The notes beneath the pieces are model-generated. The model was not told the DNA's origin. It saw nothing but the letters and a program-made list of their open reading frames with translations, and searched no databases. Below are positions 19,169 through 28,174 of a DNA stretch of 64,000 nucleotides, one piece after another. Position numbers and translations under genes: made by a program. The stretch's first letter is position 1; every line of letters begins with the position of its first letter. The stretch is from Methanobrevibacter cuticularis (GTDB taxonomy: Archaea > Methanobacteriota > Methanobacteria > Methanobacteriales > Methanobacteriaceae), in the NCBI RefSeq assembly GCF_001639285.1, contig NZ_LWMW01000108.1:19577-83576 (forward strand). The letters are read 5' to 3'.

Positions 19169-20122
19169 TTATTTTCTATCAAGAAAACTAGTAGCTTGGT
19201 ACTTATTAGGAATATATTGGCGATTATTTGGGGCAAAAGGATTATATAATAGACGTCTGAATCCTAAAAGTATTAAAAAAGGATTTTTAATTATGATTTG
19301 TCTTTTTCCTAAAAGTACTCTTCTTAAAGCATCTCCTAATCCTCCTCCAGTTAAAACATCCATAAAATAATCACCTGGGGCAGGATTGGTTATTTTAAGT
19401 TTTCTTGCAAAGAAAATAGTTAGATTATTTTTTCTAATGAGTGATATTAATATTGTGGTAGCAATAAATAGGATCAATGTCCACCAAAATCCTCCTAATA
19501 TGTAAAAACAAATTCCTAAAGCTACTGCAAAGGAATGATTCCCAACTTCTCCTAACATGATATTTCCAGAGAAATCTAAAGGACAATAACCTAAACAAAC
19601 AACTAATAATATTAAAGGAGTGTAATAAGCAGGTATTTCTTGAACTAGCCCTATATTCATAAGTAGTATGGCTAAAATAGTAAATATGCTCATTATAATC
19701 ACAACCATACTAGTGGAACCTGGTTGCATATCTGAAATATTAATTGGTTGGATGAGAAGAGATATAAGAATAGCTGAATACCCCATAAGGGGGAAACCTA
19801 CTATCATAATAGCTATCATCCCAATTCCTCGAGATAATTGTCCCCATTCAATAGGGAGAATCCCAATTTTCTTCCTACCTATTAAATCATCAACAAATGC
19901 GAAACTTCCAATTATAAGAATTAGATCATTATAACCAGGTAAAAAGAATAAACTAAGAATTATGAATGGAATTAATCCTAATGCACGAGGAGTTCCACCT
20001 CTAACTGAAGTATAAAGATTACCTAAAAATCCTCTCTTTCCAAAAAATCTAAAAATAATTGTTAAAGCTAAAGTTGCAACTAATGATATTAGAAATGCTA
20101 TTAAAACATACTGAAAATTCAT
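19169..20122 (-). CDS. MraY-like phospho-sugar transferase (GT4), probable pseudomurein lipid-carrier step
   Basis: A 317-residue polytopic membrane protein with about eight to ten helices. It carries reduced versions of the polyprenyl-phosphate phospho-sugar transferase motifs: RGGTPRALGLIPF after helix 1, FAFVDDLIGRKKIG with the DD pair that binds Mg/nucleotide, and NIMLGEVGNHSFAVALG in place of the bacterial FMGDTGSL region. A long cytoplasmic tail is rich in basic residues. MraY/WecA enzymes load a sugar-phosphate onto a polyprenyl carrier. In methanogens with pseudomurein, this divergent clade is the proposed first membrane step. The MurG-like gene 1 kb downstream fits the next step. Confidence 0.85.
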   Translation of the reverse strand: MNFQYVLIAFLISLVATLALTIIFRFFGKRGFLGNLYTSVRGGTPRALGLIPFIILSLFFLPGYNDLILIIGSFAFVDDLIGRKKIGILPIEWGQLSRGIGMIAIMIVGFPLMGYSAILISLLIQPINISDMQPGSTSMVVIIMSIFTILAILLMNIGLVQEIPAYYTPLILLVVCLGYCPLDFSGNIMLGEVGNHSFAVALGICFYILGGFWWTLILFIATTILISLIRKNNLTIFFARKLKITNPAPGDYFMDVLTGGGLGDALRRVLLGKRQIIIKNPFLILLGFRRLLYNPFAPNNRQYIPNKYQATSFLDRK

Positions 20123-20303
20123 TTGATTAATTCCTAGAAATTTATGATTATAACTTATAACCTAACTTTAATTAGTTTTTTCTAATATATAAATTAAAGT
20201 ATTTTCCAATGAAAAACTAACAATCATGTGTTTGATAATATAAAGTTAATAATTCAAGATTTTTTAAGAATATTATAAAAATAATAGCTAGTTTAATAAA
20301 TAA

Positions 20304-21365
20304 TTAACCAATTGAGTATCTTAAAAGAGCAGCTAATCCTCCCAATGATTCTAACTGTTTTCCTCCATCGTGTTGGCTGCTGACAACCATTACTTCACCA
20401 TTCATATTTTCAACTAGATTCATAGTTTTTTCTAGGTTTTCGCTTCGGACAATGGTATCTAATACTAACAATTTTTCAATAGCGCCTGCATTAGCTGCAT
20501 TTATTGTTTCTTTTTTTCCATAAGCTACTTTAGACGGGGATTTAGCCATAGTTTCCAGAATTTCATTCATAGATGCAATTTCTTTAGCTATTCTATTTTC
20601 TGTAGTGAGTTTTTCTACTGTTCCTTTCTTTAAGATTTCATGAATACCTGCTCTACCACCAGCACCAGCACTTTCAATAATAGATTTTTTAGCTATTTCT
20701 GGATGCTTGTTTTCAAGGAAAGAGTAAAAATTATTTTTTGTAAACCCAGGTCCAGCTATTACAATACTTTCAATATCCTCAAATTTTAATATGGATTTTA
20801 TTACCTTTTGGTAGAATTCATCTAAATGCTTTTGCCGATTCTTGTCAATTACTCTTTTTCCAGAAACATTTCCAATAATAGGGCCATAGTATTCTATTCC
20901 AAATTGTCGAACCAAACCTAAATCAGCAGTATCATCTTCTAATACTATAATCATGGCCGAAAGTTTTTTAGAAGCAGCTACAGCTTGTTCAATTCTTTTA
21001 ATAATCCATCTTGACCAACGTTCTTTTTTTATTTTTAGAGGTGTGTTAAGTTTTACTTCTAATGTATGGTGTGATCCTAATGGGATTAATTCTTCAGGTC
21101 CTGATATAATAGATCCTGTAGCTCTTAGTTTACCTGTAAAGATATGAAAATTTATACTTTCTACTTTAATTCCTAAGAAAAAAGTTTTTTTAATACCTCT
21201 ATCACTTCTTAGTTTATCCCCTGTTGTGTCTTGAATTCTCCGAGTTGTTTTAGAGGATAAAATGTCTCCAGTTTCTATAATATGGGATAAATGCCAAAGA
21301 TCATCTAATGTCTCTGGAATTATCCTCATTATGCCATGTTTCCTGTCTTGATAAACTATTTTCAT
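20304..21365 (-). CDS. pelA: mRNA surveillance protein pelota (Dom34)
   Basis: A 353-residue ribosome-rescue factor, an eRF1 paralogue that lacks the GGQ peptide-release motif and works with aEF1A/ABCE1 to split stalled ribosomes. The N-terminal Sm-like domain contains ETLDDLWHLSHIIETGD and TFFLGIKVESINFHIFTGKLR. The central domain has IVIAGPGFTKNNFYSFL and ESAGAGGRAGIHEIL. The C-terminal domain ends with VVSSQHDGGKQLESLGGLAALLRY, a hallmark of the family. An AGGGTGA site precedes the ATG. It is monocistronic. Confidence 0.97.
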   Translation of the reverse strand: MKIVYQDRKHGIMRIIPETLDDLWHLSHIIETGDILSSKTTRRIQDTTGDKLRSDRGIKKTFFLGIKVESINFHIFTGKLRATGSIISGPEELIPLGSHHTLEVKLNTPLKIKKERWSRWIIKRIEQAVAASKKLSAMIIVLEDDTADLGLVRQFGIEYYGPIIGNVSGKRVIDKNRQKHLDEFYQKVIKSILKFEDIESIVIAGPGFTKNNFYSFLENKHPEIAKKSIIESAGAGGRAGIHEILKKGTVEKLTTENRIAKEIASMNEILETMAKSPSKVAYGKKETINAANAGAIEKLLVLDTIVRSENLEKTMNLVENMNGEVMVVSSQHDGGKQLESLGGLAALLRYSIG

Positions 21366-21639
21366 TGCTTCACCCTAATAATTCATTATACTAACAATAT
21401 CAGTGTTTAGAATATCTGAATATTTAAAATAATCCTAATTCAATATTAGAATATACTTATTTATTAGGATATTCATGATAATAATCTGAATATTTTTCTA
21501 TTGATTAATTTTAATAATCATAATCCAACTTATAATGCTATTTTATAATGATTATAATAATATAACTAATTTAAAACTATAAGTATTTTTAATACAATAA
21601 TTAAAATAATTGATTAAAATATAATTAAAGATAATTAAT

Positions 21640-21785
21640 AATTAGAGTGAATTTTTAAAATATAATAATAATTTAACTAGTATAATAATTAGAGTGAATT
21701 TTTAAAATATAATAATAATTTAATTAGTATAATAATTAGAGTGAATTTTTAAAATATAATAATAATTTAATTAGTATAATTAATA
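21640..21785. repeat. 47-bp tandem repeat, three copies
   Basis: AATTAGAGTGAATTTTTAAAA recurs with GAGTG at 21645, 21692 and 21739, exactly 47 bp apart, with a diverged fourth unit near 21790-21810. It lies in the 578-bp spacer between pelA and the small membrane protein gene. Confidence 0.9.
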
Positions 21786-21943
21786 TAATTAATAGCTAGA
21801 ATCAATTTTTAAATTTTTAATAATAATTAAAAAAATGATTATTATTTAAATTTATAATAATAGAAATATAATTAAGAAATGAATTACTATTTAATGATAA
21901 TTATACATAAAAATTGTTTAAAAAGAGAAGGAGCTGTTGTAAG

Positions 21944-22324
21944 ATGGCATATGGAATAAGTACTTCAATAATTGTTAGTTTGGTTATTGGAGCCATATTA
22001 ACACTTTTTTTTGATAATATTTTCATAATAACCATTGTAGGTTTTATAGCTACATACATGGTTGAAAAAGAGAATAAAACTTATTTAATTGGAATAATGG
22101 CAGCATTAATTTTTGAAATACTAAATTTCATGATAGGGATGATTATGTCTCCTAGAATCCCTGAATACATAGCTTCAAATCTTGGATTTGATTTTCAAAA
22201 TTTTTTAATTGGATTTATAGTTTCTTGTGTAATAGCTATAATATTAGGATTTTTCGGGGGATTTGTTGCTGAGAAGGCATATAAACGAATTTATCCTGAT
22301 GAATTTAAAAATATTGAAACATAA
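21944..22324 (+). CDS. Small four-helix membrane protein (DUF5518-like)
   Basis: A 126-residue hydrophobic protein. Four membrane helices are visible at about 8-25, 28-45, 50-70 and 90-115 with short loops, and the tail FVAEKAYKRIYPDE is charged. The size and helix layout resemble the DUF5518 family of archaeal membrane proteins; this is tentative. I choose the ATG at 21944 (MAYGIST) because AGAAGGAG at 21925-21932 is well spaced to it; an upstream in-frame TTG at 21914 has no such signal. The last codons KNIET-stop form the first unit of a 37-bp tandem array. The function is unknown. Confidence 0.8.
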   Translation: MAYGISTSIIVSLVIGAILTLFFDNIFIITIVGFIATYMVEKENKTYLIGIMAALIFEILNFMIGMIMSPRIPEYIASNLGFDFQNFLIGFIVSCVIAIILGFFGGFVAEKAYKRIYPDEFKNIET

Positions 22325-22450
22325 ATAGAAAATACTATTATTTAAAAATATTGAAACATAAATAGAAAATACTATTATTTAAAAATATTGAAACATAAAT
22401 AGAAAATACTATTATTTAAAAATATTGAAACATAAATAGAAAATACTATT
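22304..22450. repeat. 37-bp tandem repeat starting inside the 3' end of a gene
   Basis: Four units begin at 22304, 22341, 22378 and 22415. Unit 1 includes the last codons and stop of the small membrane protein gene; units 2 to 4 repeat this stop-containing segment downstream with no visible change. The period is 37 bp, not a multiple of three. Confidence 0.93.
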
Positions 22451-22504
22451 AAAATCTTAAATATTAACTAAACACATTATTTAATACTAAAAAATAAAGA
22501 TAGT

Positions 22505-23809
22505 ATGAAAGTTGGAATAATTGGGGGAACAAAGGGTCTTGGAAAGACTTTAGCTATCCTTTTGAAAAAAGAAGGTTATGATGTAACCATAACCGGGCGA
22601 GATACTTCTGTTGGCTTAACTGTAAGTGAAAAATTGGGAGTTAGCTATTCTAATGACAATAAAAAAACAGCTAATGTCAACGATATTGTAATAGTATCTG
22701 TTCCAATAGCTACTACTTCTGCTGTTATTAAAGAAATAGCTAACTCTATGAAAAAAGGTTCACTTCTTCTTGATGTTACGTCTGTTAAAGAAGGCCCAAG
22801 TAATTTAATGAATGAATTACTGGATGATGATGTAGAATTTATACCTACTCATCCCGTTTTTGGTCCTAGAACTACTAATTTAAACGGACAAGTGATTGTT
22901 TTAACCCCAATCAAAAAAGGAAAGTGGTATCCTAAAGTTATTGATTTCTTAAAAAAGCATAAAATGAGAATAATTGAAGCCAGTCCTTCAGAACATGATA
23001 AAATGATGTCAATTGTCCAAATTTTAACACATTTCTCTTACATTTCAACAGCATCAGCTATTAAAAAACTTGGAATTAGTATAAAAGACACTAGAAAATT
23101 TGCTAGTCCTATTTATGGTCTTATGGTAGATATGATTTCAAGAATAGTTTCTCAAAATCCAATCCTAACCTATTCTATACAACTTGAAAATGAAAATGGA
23201 GAAAATGTTAGAGAAACATTTACTGAATCAGTACTTGAGTTGAAGGATGTTTTGACAAATCAAGATGAAGAAAAATTTGTAAAAATAGCTATTGAAGCCA
23301 CTAAAAATCTTGATGATATCCAAGCAGCTCTTGGACGCAGCGATAAAGCTATTGAATCACTAAACCATGAAATAAGCTCACTTAAAAATGCAGTGGGAAA
23401 AGAAATAGCATTAAAGCATATTTATTCTGAAGAAGTTCATATAGGAATATTGACTGATTTAGATCCTGAATTTGTGACTCTTAACACTAAAAAAGGTGAA
23501 AAAAACTTAAAAATAGCTAATATCAAAATTTTAGATGAAGAAAACTTAAAAGAATGGAAGTTGATTAATAAAGAAATTAAAACTCAATCCATAAGTTGTG
23601 TTTTTCCAAATAGCTGCAATGAAGCTATTATCGCACAGGCAATTTCAAAATTAGATGAGATCACAGATGTTAAAATTACAGACATATATCATGGTCCTCA
23701 AGTAGCCAATGATAAAATTAGCATAACCTTTGAAATCGATGCTTTTGATGTTTCTGCATTTGAAAATGTTGAAACTTTTTTAAAAGGGTTTGGTGGAATA
23801 ATTAGATGA
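22505..23809 (+). CDS. tyrA: Prephenate dehydrogenase TyrA with C-terminal extension
   Basis: Oxidatively decarboxylates prephenate to 4-hydroxyphenylpyruvate in tyrosine synthesis. The N-terminal Rossmann motif is GIIGGTKGLGKTLA (residues about 4-17), followed by GRD. The substrate-side signature THPVFGPR is at about 115-122, and the helical dimer domain continues to about 280. Residues about 290-434 add a domain (LKHIYSEEVHIGIL, ending VETFLKGFGGIIR) with a ferredoxin-like appearance. Such an extension is seen in methanogen TyrA and its role is uncertain. At 434 residues it is longer than bacterial TyrA. There is no clear ribosome-binding site, so the gene may be leaderless. Confidence 0.92.
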   Translation: MKVGIIGGTKGLGKTLAILLKKEGYDVTITGRDTSVGLTVSEKLGVSYSNDNKKTANVNDIVIVSVPIATTSAVIKEIANSMKKGSLLLDVTSVKEGPSNLMNELLDDDVEFIPTHPVFGPRTTNLNGQVIVLTPIKKGKWYPKVIDFLKKHKMRIIEASPSEHDKMMSIVQILTHFSYISTASAIKKLGISIKDTRKFASPIYGLMVDMISRIVSQNPILTYSIQLENENGENVRETFTESVLELKDVLTNQDEEKFVKIAIEATKNLDDIQAALGRSDKAIESLNHEISSLKNAVGKEIALKHIYSEEVHIGILTDLDPEFVTLNTKKGEKNLKIANIKILDEENLKEWKLINKEIKTQSISCVFPNSCNEAIIAQAISKLDEITDVKITDIYHGPQVANDKISITFEIDAFDVSAFENVETFLKGFGGIIR

Positions 23810-23944
23810 ATATCGTTATTTAAATAGCATTCATATTTGTCTCATTCGTTATTTTCATCACATAGCCCTTTCTTATTCTAATTATAGTACTATACATTTA
23901 TTTGAAAATAATAATTTTAGAGATATCTAAAATATAAATGATTA

Positions 23945-24068
23945 ATAGCTATATTAATGAATTGTTTAAGATATATTTTTTTAATTAATGGCTGTATTAA
24001 TGAATTGTTTAAGATATATTTTTTTAATTAATGGCTGTATTAATGAATTGTTTAAGATATATTTTTTT
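23945..24068. repeat. 43-bp tandem repeat, three copies
   Basis: TTAATGAATTGTTTAAGATAT recurs with GAATTG at 23959, 24002 and 24045, exactly 43 bp apart. It lies between tyrA and tRNA-Ile. The rest of 23810-24330 is AT-rich without a visible gene. Confidence 0.9.
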
Positions 24069-24330
24069 TAATATTCTTATTCTAAAGTGTTTAATATATT
24101 ACTATAATCTTGAATTTAAATTTGATAACATTTAAAAATAGTCATACAGACTAAGTTCAATATCTATCAGGATTTTTTGAAGAAATAAAAAATACTTAAG
24201 ATAAAATTTACTTGAGATAAAATTACTAAAATGTTGACTGATTAAAATGTAAAAATAAGATGATTTAAATATCAACTTTTTATAATTTAAAAATTAGCAG
24301 GATTTAAATATTAAATGTCTATAATAGAGA

Positions 24331-24405
<75 letters not shown>

Positions 24406-24679
24406 CTATTTTTACAAGATTATTCATACTTTATTCAGGTAATTAATATTAAATTTTTATTTAATTATTATAAAATAAGATAAAATTAAAGCTAAATTCA
24501 ACATTTGGATTTCATCATATATAATGCTTTCGATTGATATAATTGATATGATTAAGACATAATTATTATATAATATTAAAAATTAGTTTCATAGTCTTGT
24601 TATTTAATTAAGACTATGAGAATATTGTGTATTAAAATTAAATTGATATAGATTGATTATTTTTTTTATTAGTCGGAAA

Positions 24680-24967
24680 TTAAGATTTATTAATCATTTC
24701 ATTAATTGAATCTGCCATAGTATGTCCTTCAACAATAATTTCCACTTTTTCAATTCCATCAACAGATAGAGCTTGGGCTTTAGCATCTGCAGCCATACGA
24801 GTCACACTCATACAACCTGGATTTGTAGGTTTTATGATAATTTTTGCAGTACTACCATCAACATCAATATTTTGCACAATTCCCATTTCCACTATGCTTA
24901 CTCCCATATGTGGATCTTTAACTTTAGAAACAGCCTCTTTTACTTTATTTGTTAAATCATCTGACAT
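24680..24967 (-). CDS. MIP18/DUF59-family iron-sulfur assembly protein
   Basis: A 95-residue single-domain protein. The family core VKDPHMGVSIVEMGIVQNIDV is followed by IIIKPTNPGCMSVTRMAADAKAQA and ends with VEGHTMADSINE. DUF59 proteins help to deliver or assemble Fe-S clusters; the Cys in NPGCMS is the conserved one. I start at the ATG at 24967 because GTGAGGAAT precedes it at good spacing; a GTG four codons upstream overlaps that signal. It stands alone between tRNA-Ile and ArcS. Confidence 0.9.
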   Translation of the reverse strand: MSDDLTNKVKEAVSKVKDPHMGVSIVEMGIVQNIDVDGSTAKIIIKPTNPGCMSVTRMAADAKAQALSVDGIEKVEIIVEGHTMADSINEMINKS

Positions 24968-25731
24968 TTTATTCCTCACTTTATTTCTTTTGATTTTATA
25001 TTCACTTTAAGATAATAATTTTGGATCTTTTTAAATTTATTTTTTAATTATTTTTACAATTTGCTTAAATAATTACTATAAAATAAGTACTAATGATATT
25101 TAAATTTATTTTTTTTAATTATTTACACAACTTAATAGTAATTATATGGTTTATTCCATTTATATTATTTTTGTCAATTTGTATTATTTTTATTAAATTG
25201 GTATGGTTTTTGTAACTTATTTTCTAATTTTATTTATCATTAAAGATATATGATAAAATTTTTAAATATCATATAAAAATAATCATATCACATTTTGTTT
25301 TAATTATATTTATATATAGCTATTTTATCATTTAGATATTTTAAGGATAAACTAGGTATTTTCAAGATTTATATTATTTAAATTTTCAATAACCATTTTA
25401 AACCATTTTATTTTAAAAAATAAGTGATTTAATTGGAATTTATTATATTTAAAACTCATTTAGACTTTTTAAAAATTGTATTATGAAATAAATATTTTCA
25501 ATAAAAAATTTTATTTTTTAAAAATAGATGAAAATTTATTTTCTATTTATATTCCATTATCTATTTATTTTCTATTTTTATCTATTTTCTATTTATATTC
25601 CATTATATATTTATTTTCTATTTCCATTATCTTCTATTTCTTTTTATTTTTAATATTATATAATAACTATGAAAGGGTTTTTAGAAGAATAACTGGTAAT
25701 TATTAGTTATAATGATCATCATTTTTTCTTA
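24968..25731. other. AT-rich spacer without a visible gene
   Basis: 764 bp upstream of the DUF59 gene and downstream of the ArcS gene. It is T-rich on the plus strand with runs of TTCTATTTTTATCTATTT-like sequence at 25530-25650. An open frame at 25476-25706 is only Phe/Ile/Tyr from low-complexity DNA and I do not accept it. Confidence 0.6.
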
Positions 25732-26640
25732 TTATTTTTTTCTGTGCCTTATTCGAACAGCTATTCCATTTTTAAGTTCTTCCATTTCTTTTCCATTTAA
25801 AATAGCTTTTCCAACTCCAACCACTTCCCCATTTCTAGTTATTACAACTTCATCTTTTGGAATTATATCATGATCTGCTTTTGAAACTCCTGGGGCAAAT
25901 AAAGTGTTTGTTTTCAGATCAAAATCTATTTCAACTACTTTCAATCCAATTTCAGCTAATTTTTTCCCACCTTCAAGGTTAAGGGAATATAATCCAATAT
26001 CTCTGTTTAAAAGAGCTAATTGTTTACTATCTGAAAATATTTTCCGATGATATTTTCCTTTAGCTACAACATCATCGGGAATTAAATCTTCGGCTCCTTG
26101 ACCAAATTGGTAAATAGCTATTGATCTAAGTTCATTTAATACTTTTTCACGTCTTTTAATTTTCTTATATTTTTTTAGTTCTGTTCTTAGGTTATAAATT
26201 GAATCAGCCGATGTAGGTTTTCCTTCTTCAGCTACGTAAGTACATTCATCAAGGTATTCTCTACACACATCTTCATATCCTCCAGAAACATTAGCTATTA
26301 CTTTTTTATCTCCAACATAATTTTTAAGAAGTTCACCAGCTATTTTTTTCTCTTCATAACTCCAATCTCCAGATACTGCAACATCATATGATTGAATAGG
26401 ATAAGTATTTTCCATTTCTCTAGGACATATTCCAAAAGGAGAGGTTAAAATTAGCTCCTGATATCCTTTCGTACCTCTTTTGAATTTTTGATGGCTTTTT
26501 GAATTGGAATAAGGTTTTTTCATACTACAAGGAAGAACAATAACAACTTCTCCTAGAGGTTTCATTAATTCCATTCTTTTTCTCCATCTAACAACCTCTG
26601 GTCGGTATAATGATTCTTCACTCGAACATATAACTTTCAT
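25732..26640 (-). CDS. arcS: Archaeosine synthase ArcS, short form without TGT-like domain
   Basis: ArcS converts preQ0 at position 15 of archaeal tRNA towards archaeosine. The diagnostic motif PCSMKKPYSNSKSH is at residues 37-50 (Cys38, Lys42 and Ser/His region). The middle segment holds YPIQSYDVAVSGDWS and VIANVSGGYEDVC. Residues about 220-302 form a PUA domain (GVSKADHDIIPKDEVVITRNGEVVGVGKAIL). At 302 residues it lacks the long N-terminal TGT-like domain present in the 550-600 residue ArcS of many Euryarchaeota. The short form may work alone or with a separate partner. A weak ribosome-binding site precedes the ATG. Confidence 0.85.
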   Translation of the reverse strand: MKVICSSEESLYRPEVVRWRKRMELMKPLGEVVIVLPCSMKKPYSNSKSHQKFKRGTKGYQELILTSPFGICPREMENTYPIQSYDVAVSGDWSYEEKKIAGELLKNYVGDKKVIANVSGGYEDVCREYLDECTYVAEEGKPTSADSIYNLRTELKKYKKIKRREKVLNELRSIAIYQFGQGAEDLIPDDVVAKGKYHRKIFSDSKQLALLNRDIGLYSLNLEGGKKLAEIGLKVVEIDFDLKTNTLFAPGVSKADHDIIPKDEVVITRNGEVVGVGKAILNGKEMEELKNGIAVRIRHRKK

Positions 26641-26818
26641 AGGGGATCACACAAATTTTTCTTTATTTTTAATCTATTTTTAATTTTTAAGCAATATTTG
26701 TATCTTTCATATACATTATAAATATAAGTTCCTATATTTTATTCGAACCTGTAATCATAATCAAATACCTAACAACTCAAAAACTTAAATTAGCTAATAA
26801 ATAAATACTAAAATTTAA

Positions 26819-27031
26819 ATAAAATGCATTACAATATATAATAAAGGAATTAACAAATTATTAGATGAAATAATAGACTGAGATTCAAATTATTATTTTA
26901 CTAATATAACTAAATTTAAAGGAATAGGGATATTTGAACAAATGAAACAAAACAAAGGAGAACATATGGGAGAAGTGGTTAACTTTCGATTATTAGATAT
27001 CAATAGCTATGATCTAAGTTTTGAAAATTAA
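26819..27031 (+). pseudogene. Unassigned gene remnant with one in-frame stop
   Basis: One frame reads KGINKLLDEIID, a TGA at 26879, then TNITKFKGIGIFEQMKQNKG and MGEVVNFRLLDINSYDLSFEN to a TAA at 27029. The composition looks like a real globular protein tail rather than random AT-rich DNA. A GGAG site at 26957-26960 before ATG 26966 would allow a 21-residue peptide, but the continuity upstream favours a decayed gene. I do not recognise the family. It lies in the spacer between ArcS and the 27231 gene. Confidence 0.35.
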
Positions 27032-27230
27032 GACTTTGGATATTTTTAGAATATTGTATTTGTTGCCAAGGTTTGGAAATTCTTTTGGAAATTCTTATTT
27101 TAATCTAGCTTATTTAATCTAAAATAGTGTTATAACTGTTCACTGGGATTGTTGTAGGTTTATGATTCAAGTTGGATGGAAGACGATTGATATTAAATAT
27201 TATTTATGAATAACAACTTGGTGTTTTAAT

Positions 27231-27857
27231 ATGTATTACATTTTATATGATTTCTATTTAATAATAAATCATCTTTTAACAAATTATGGGGTAACATTTG
27301 CAGATTTAGAAAGTGCGGCAGCTTTTATGACAGCTTTAGCTGTATTTGCAACTCTTTATCTCGCTCGAAAGGATTCACAAAAACTTAATAGTGCTAATGT
27401 AATAGCTCATTACATGAACCATAAGCATGCTATCTATCTAGTAGTGAAAAATATTGGATCAAGTGAAGCTTATAATGTGAAAATATACTCAAAACAAGCA
27501 GATCGAATAACTAATAATAAACCACTTAAATCTTTATTAAATAGGGAAATTCAGATAATGCCTGCGCAATTACGAATAGTTACACTTTTAGATTCTGGAA
27601 AAACAGAAAATAAAGAACTTGACTCAGATATATCCACATATGAAGTAACAATTGAATTTACTGACATTTATAAGGCAAAACATAAAAAAAATTATAGAAT
27701 TAATCTTGATATGATTCGCAGTATGACAGTTACTGGTGATTATGAAGATACAGTAGAAGAGGGATTAATAAACATCAAAAATTCTTTAAATAAGTCTAAT
27801 GAAGAAATTAAAGAACTCAAAGAATCTTTAAAGTACATCAGTAATGAAAAGAGATAG
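27231..27857 (+). CDS. Hypothetical membrane-anchored protein with coiled-coil tail
   Basis: A 208-residue protein. Residues about 25-45 (SAAAFMTALAVFATLYLA) form one membrane helix. Residues about 55-170 look like a beta-sandwich: AIYLVVKNIGSSEAYNVKIYS and TYEVTIEFTDIYKAKHKKNYRINL have the alternating pattern of CARDB/FxLD-like domains. The tail from about 178 is a charged coiled coil (INIKNSLNKSNEEIKELKESL). I do not recognise a named family. The 3' 77 bp, including the stop, is the first unit of an 86-bp tandem array. The stop position may therefore reflect array changes. Confidence 0.75.
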   Translation: MYYILYDFYLIINHLLTNYGVTFADLESAAAFMTALAVFATLYLARKDSQKLNSANVIAHYMNHKHAIYLVVKNIGSSEAYNVKIYSKQADRITNNKPLKSLLNREIQIMPAQLRIVTLLDSGKTENKELDSDISTYEVTIEFTDIYKAKHKKNYRINLDMIRSMTVTGDYEDTVEEGLINIKNSLNKSNEEIKELKESLKYISNEKR

Positions 27858-28048
27858 TTTCACAAAATTCTTTAAATAAGTCTAATGAAGAAATTAAAGA
27901 ACTCAAAGAATCTTTAAAGTACATCAGTAATGAAAAGAGATAGTTTCACAAAATTCTTTAAATAAGTCTAATGAAGAAATTAAAGAACTCAAAGAATCTT
28001 TAAAGTACATCAGTAATGAAAAGAGATAGTTTCACAAAATTCTTTAAA
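27781..28048. repeat. 86-bp tandem array copying the 3' end and stop codon of the upstream gene
   Basis: Units start at 27781, 27867 and 27953, with a partial fourth at 28039. Unit 1 spans the last 25 codons and the TAG of the hypothetical protein gene. Units 2 and 3 repeat this exactly, including the TAG, after the linker TTTCACAAA. The period of 86 is not a multiple of three, so the extra copies cannot extend the protein by read-through in one frame. Confidence 0.95.
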
Positions 28049-28174
28049 TGATATTATTGATGAGAATAAATAATTATTTCTTATAAAGACCTTTGAATAT
28101 CCTTTAAATTGAATTATTGAACAATTACCTTTATTTATCAATTGTCTTGGCTAACTAATTCTAATCTTGTATTT

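Noticed and set aside
25476..25706. 76-codon frame rich in Phe, Ile and Tyr
   Set aside because: Low-complexity T-rich DNA; no homology-like blocks and no ribosome-binding site.
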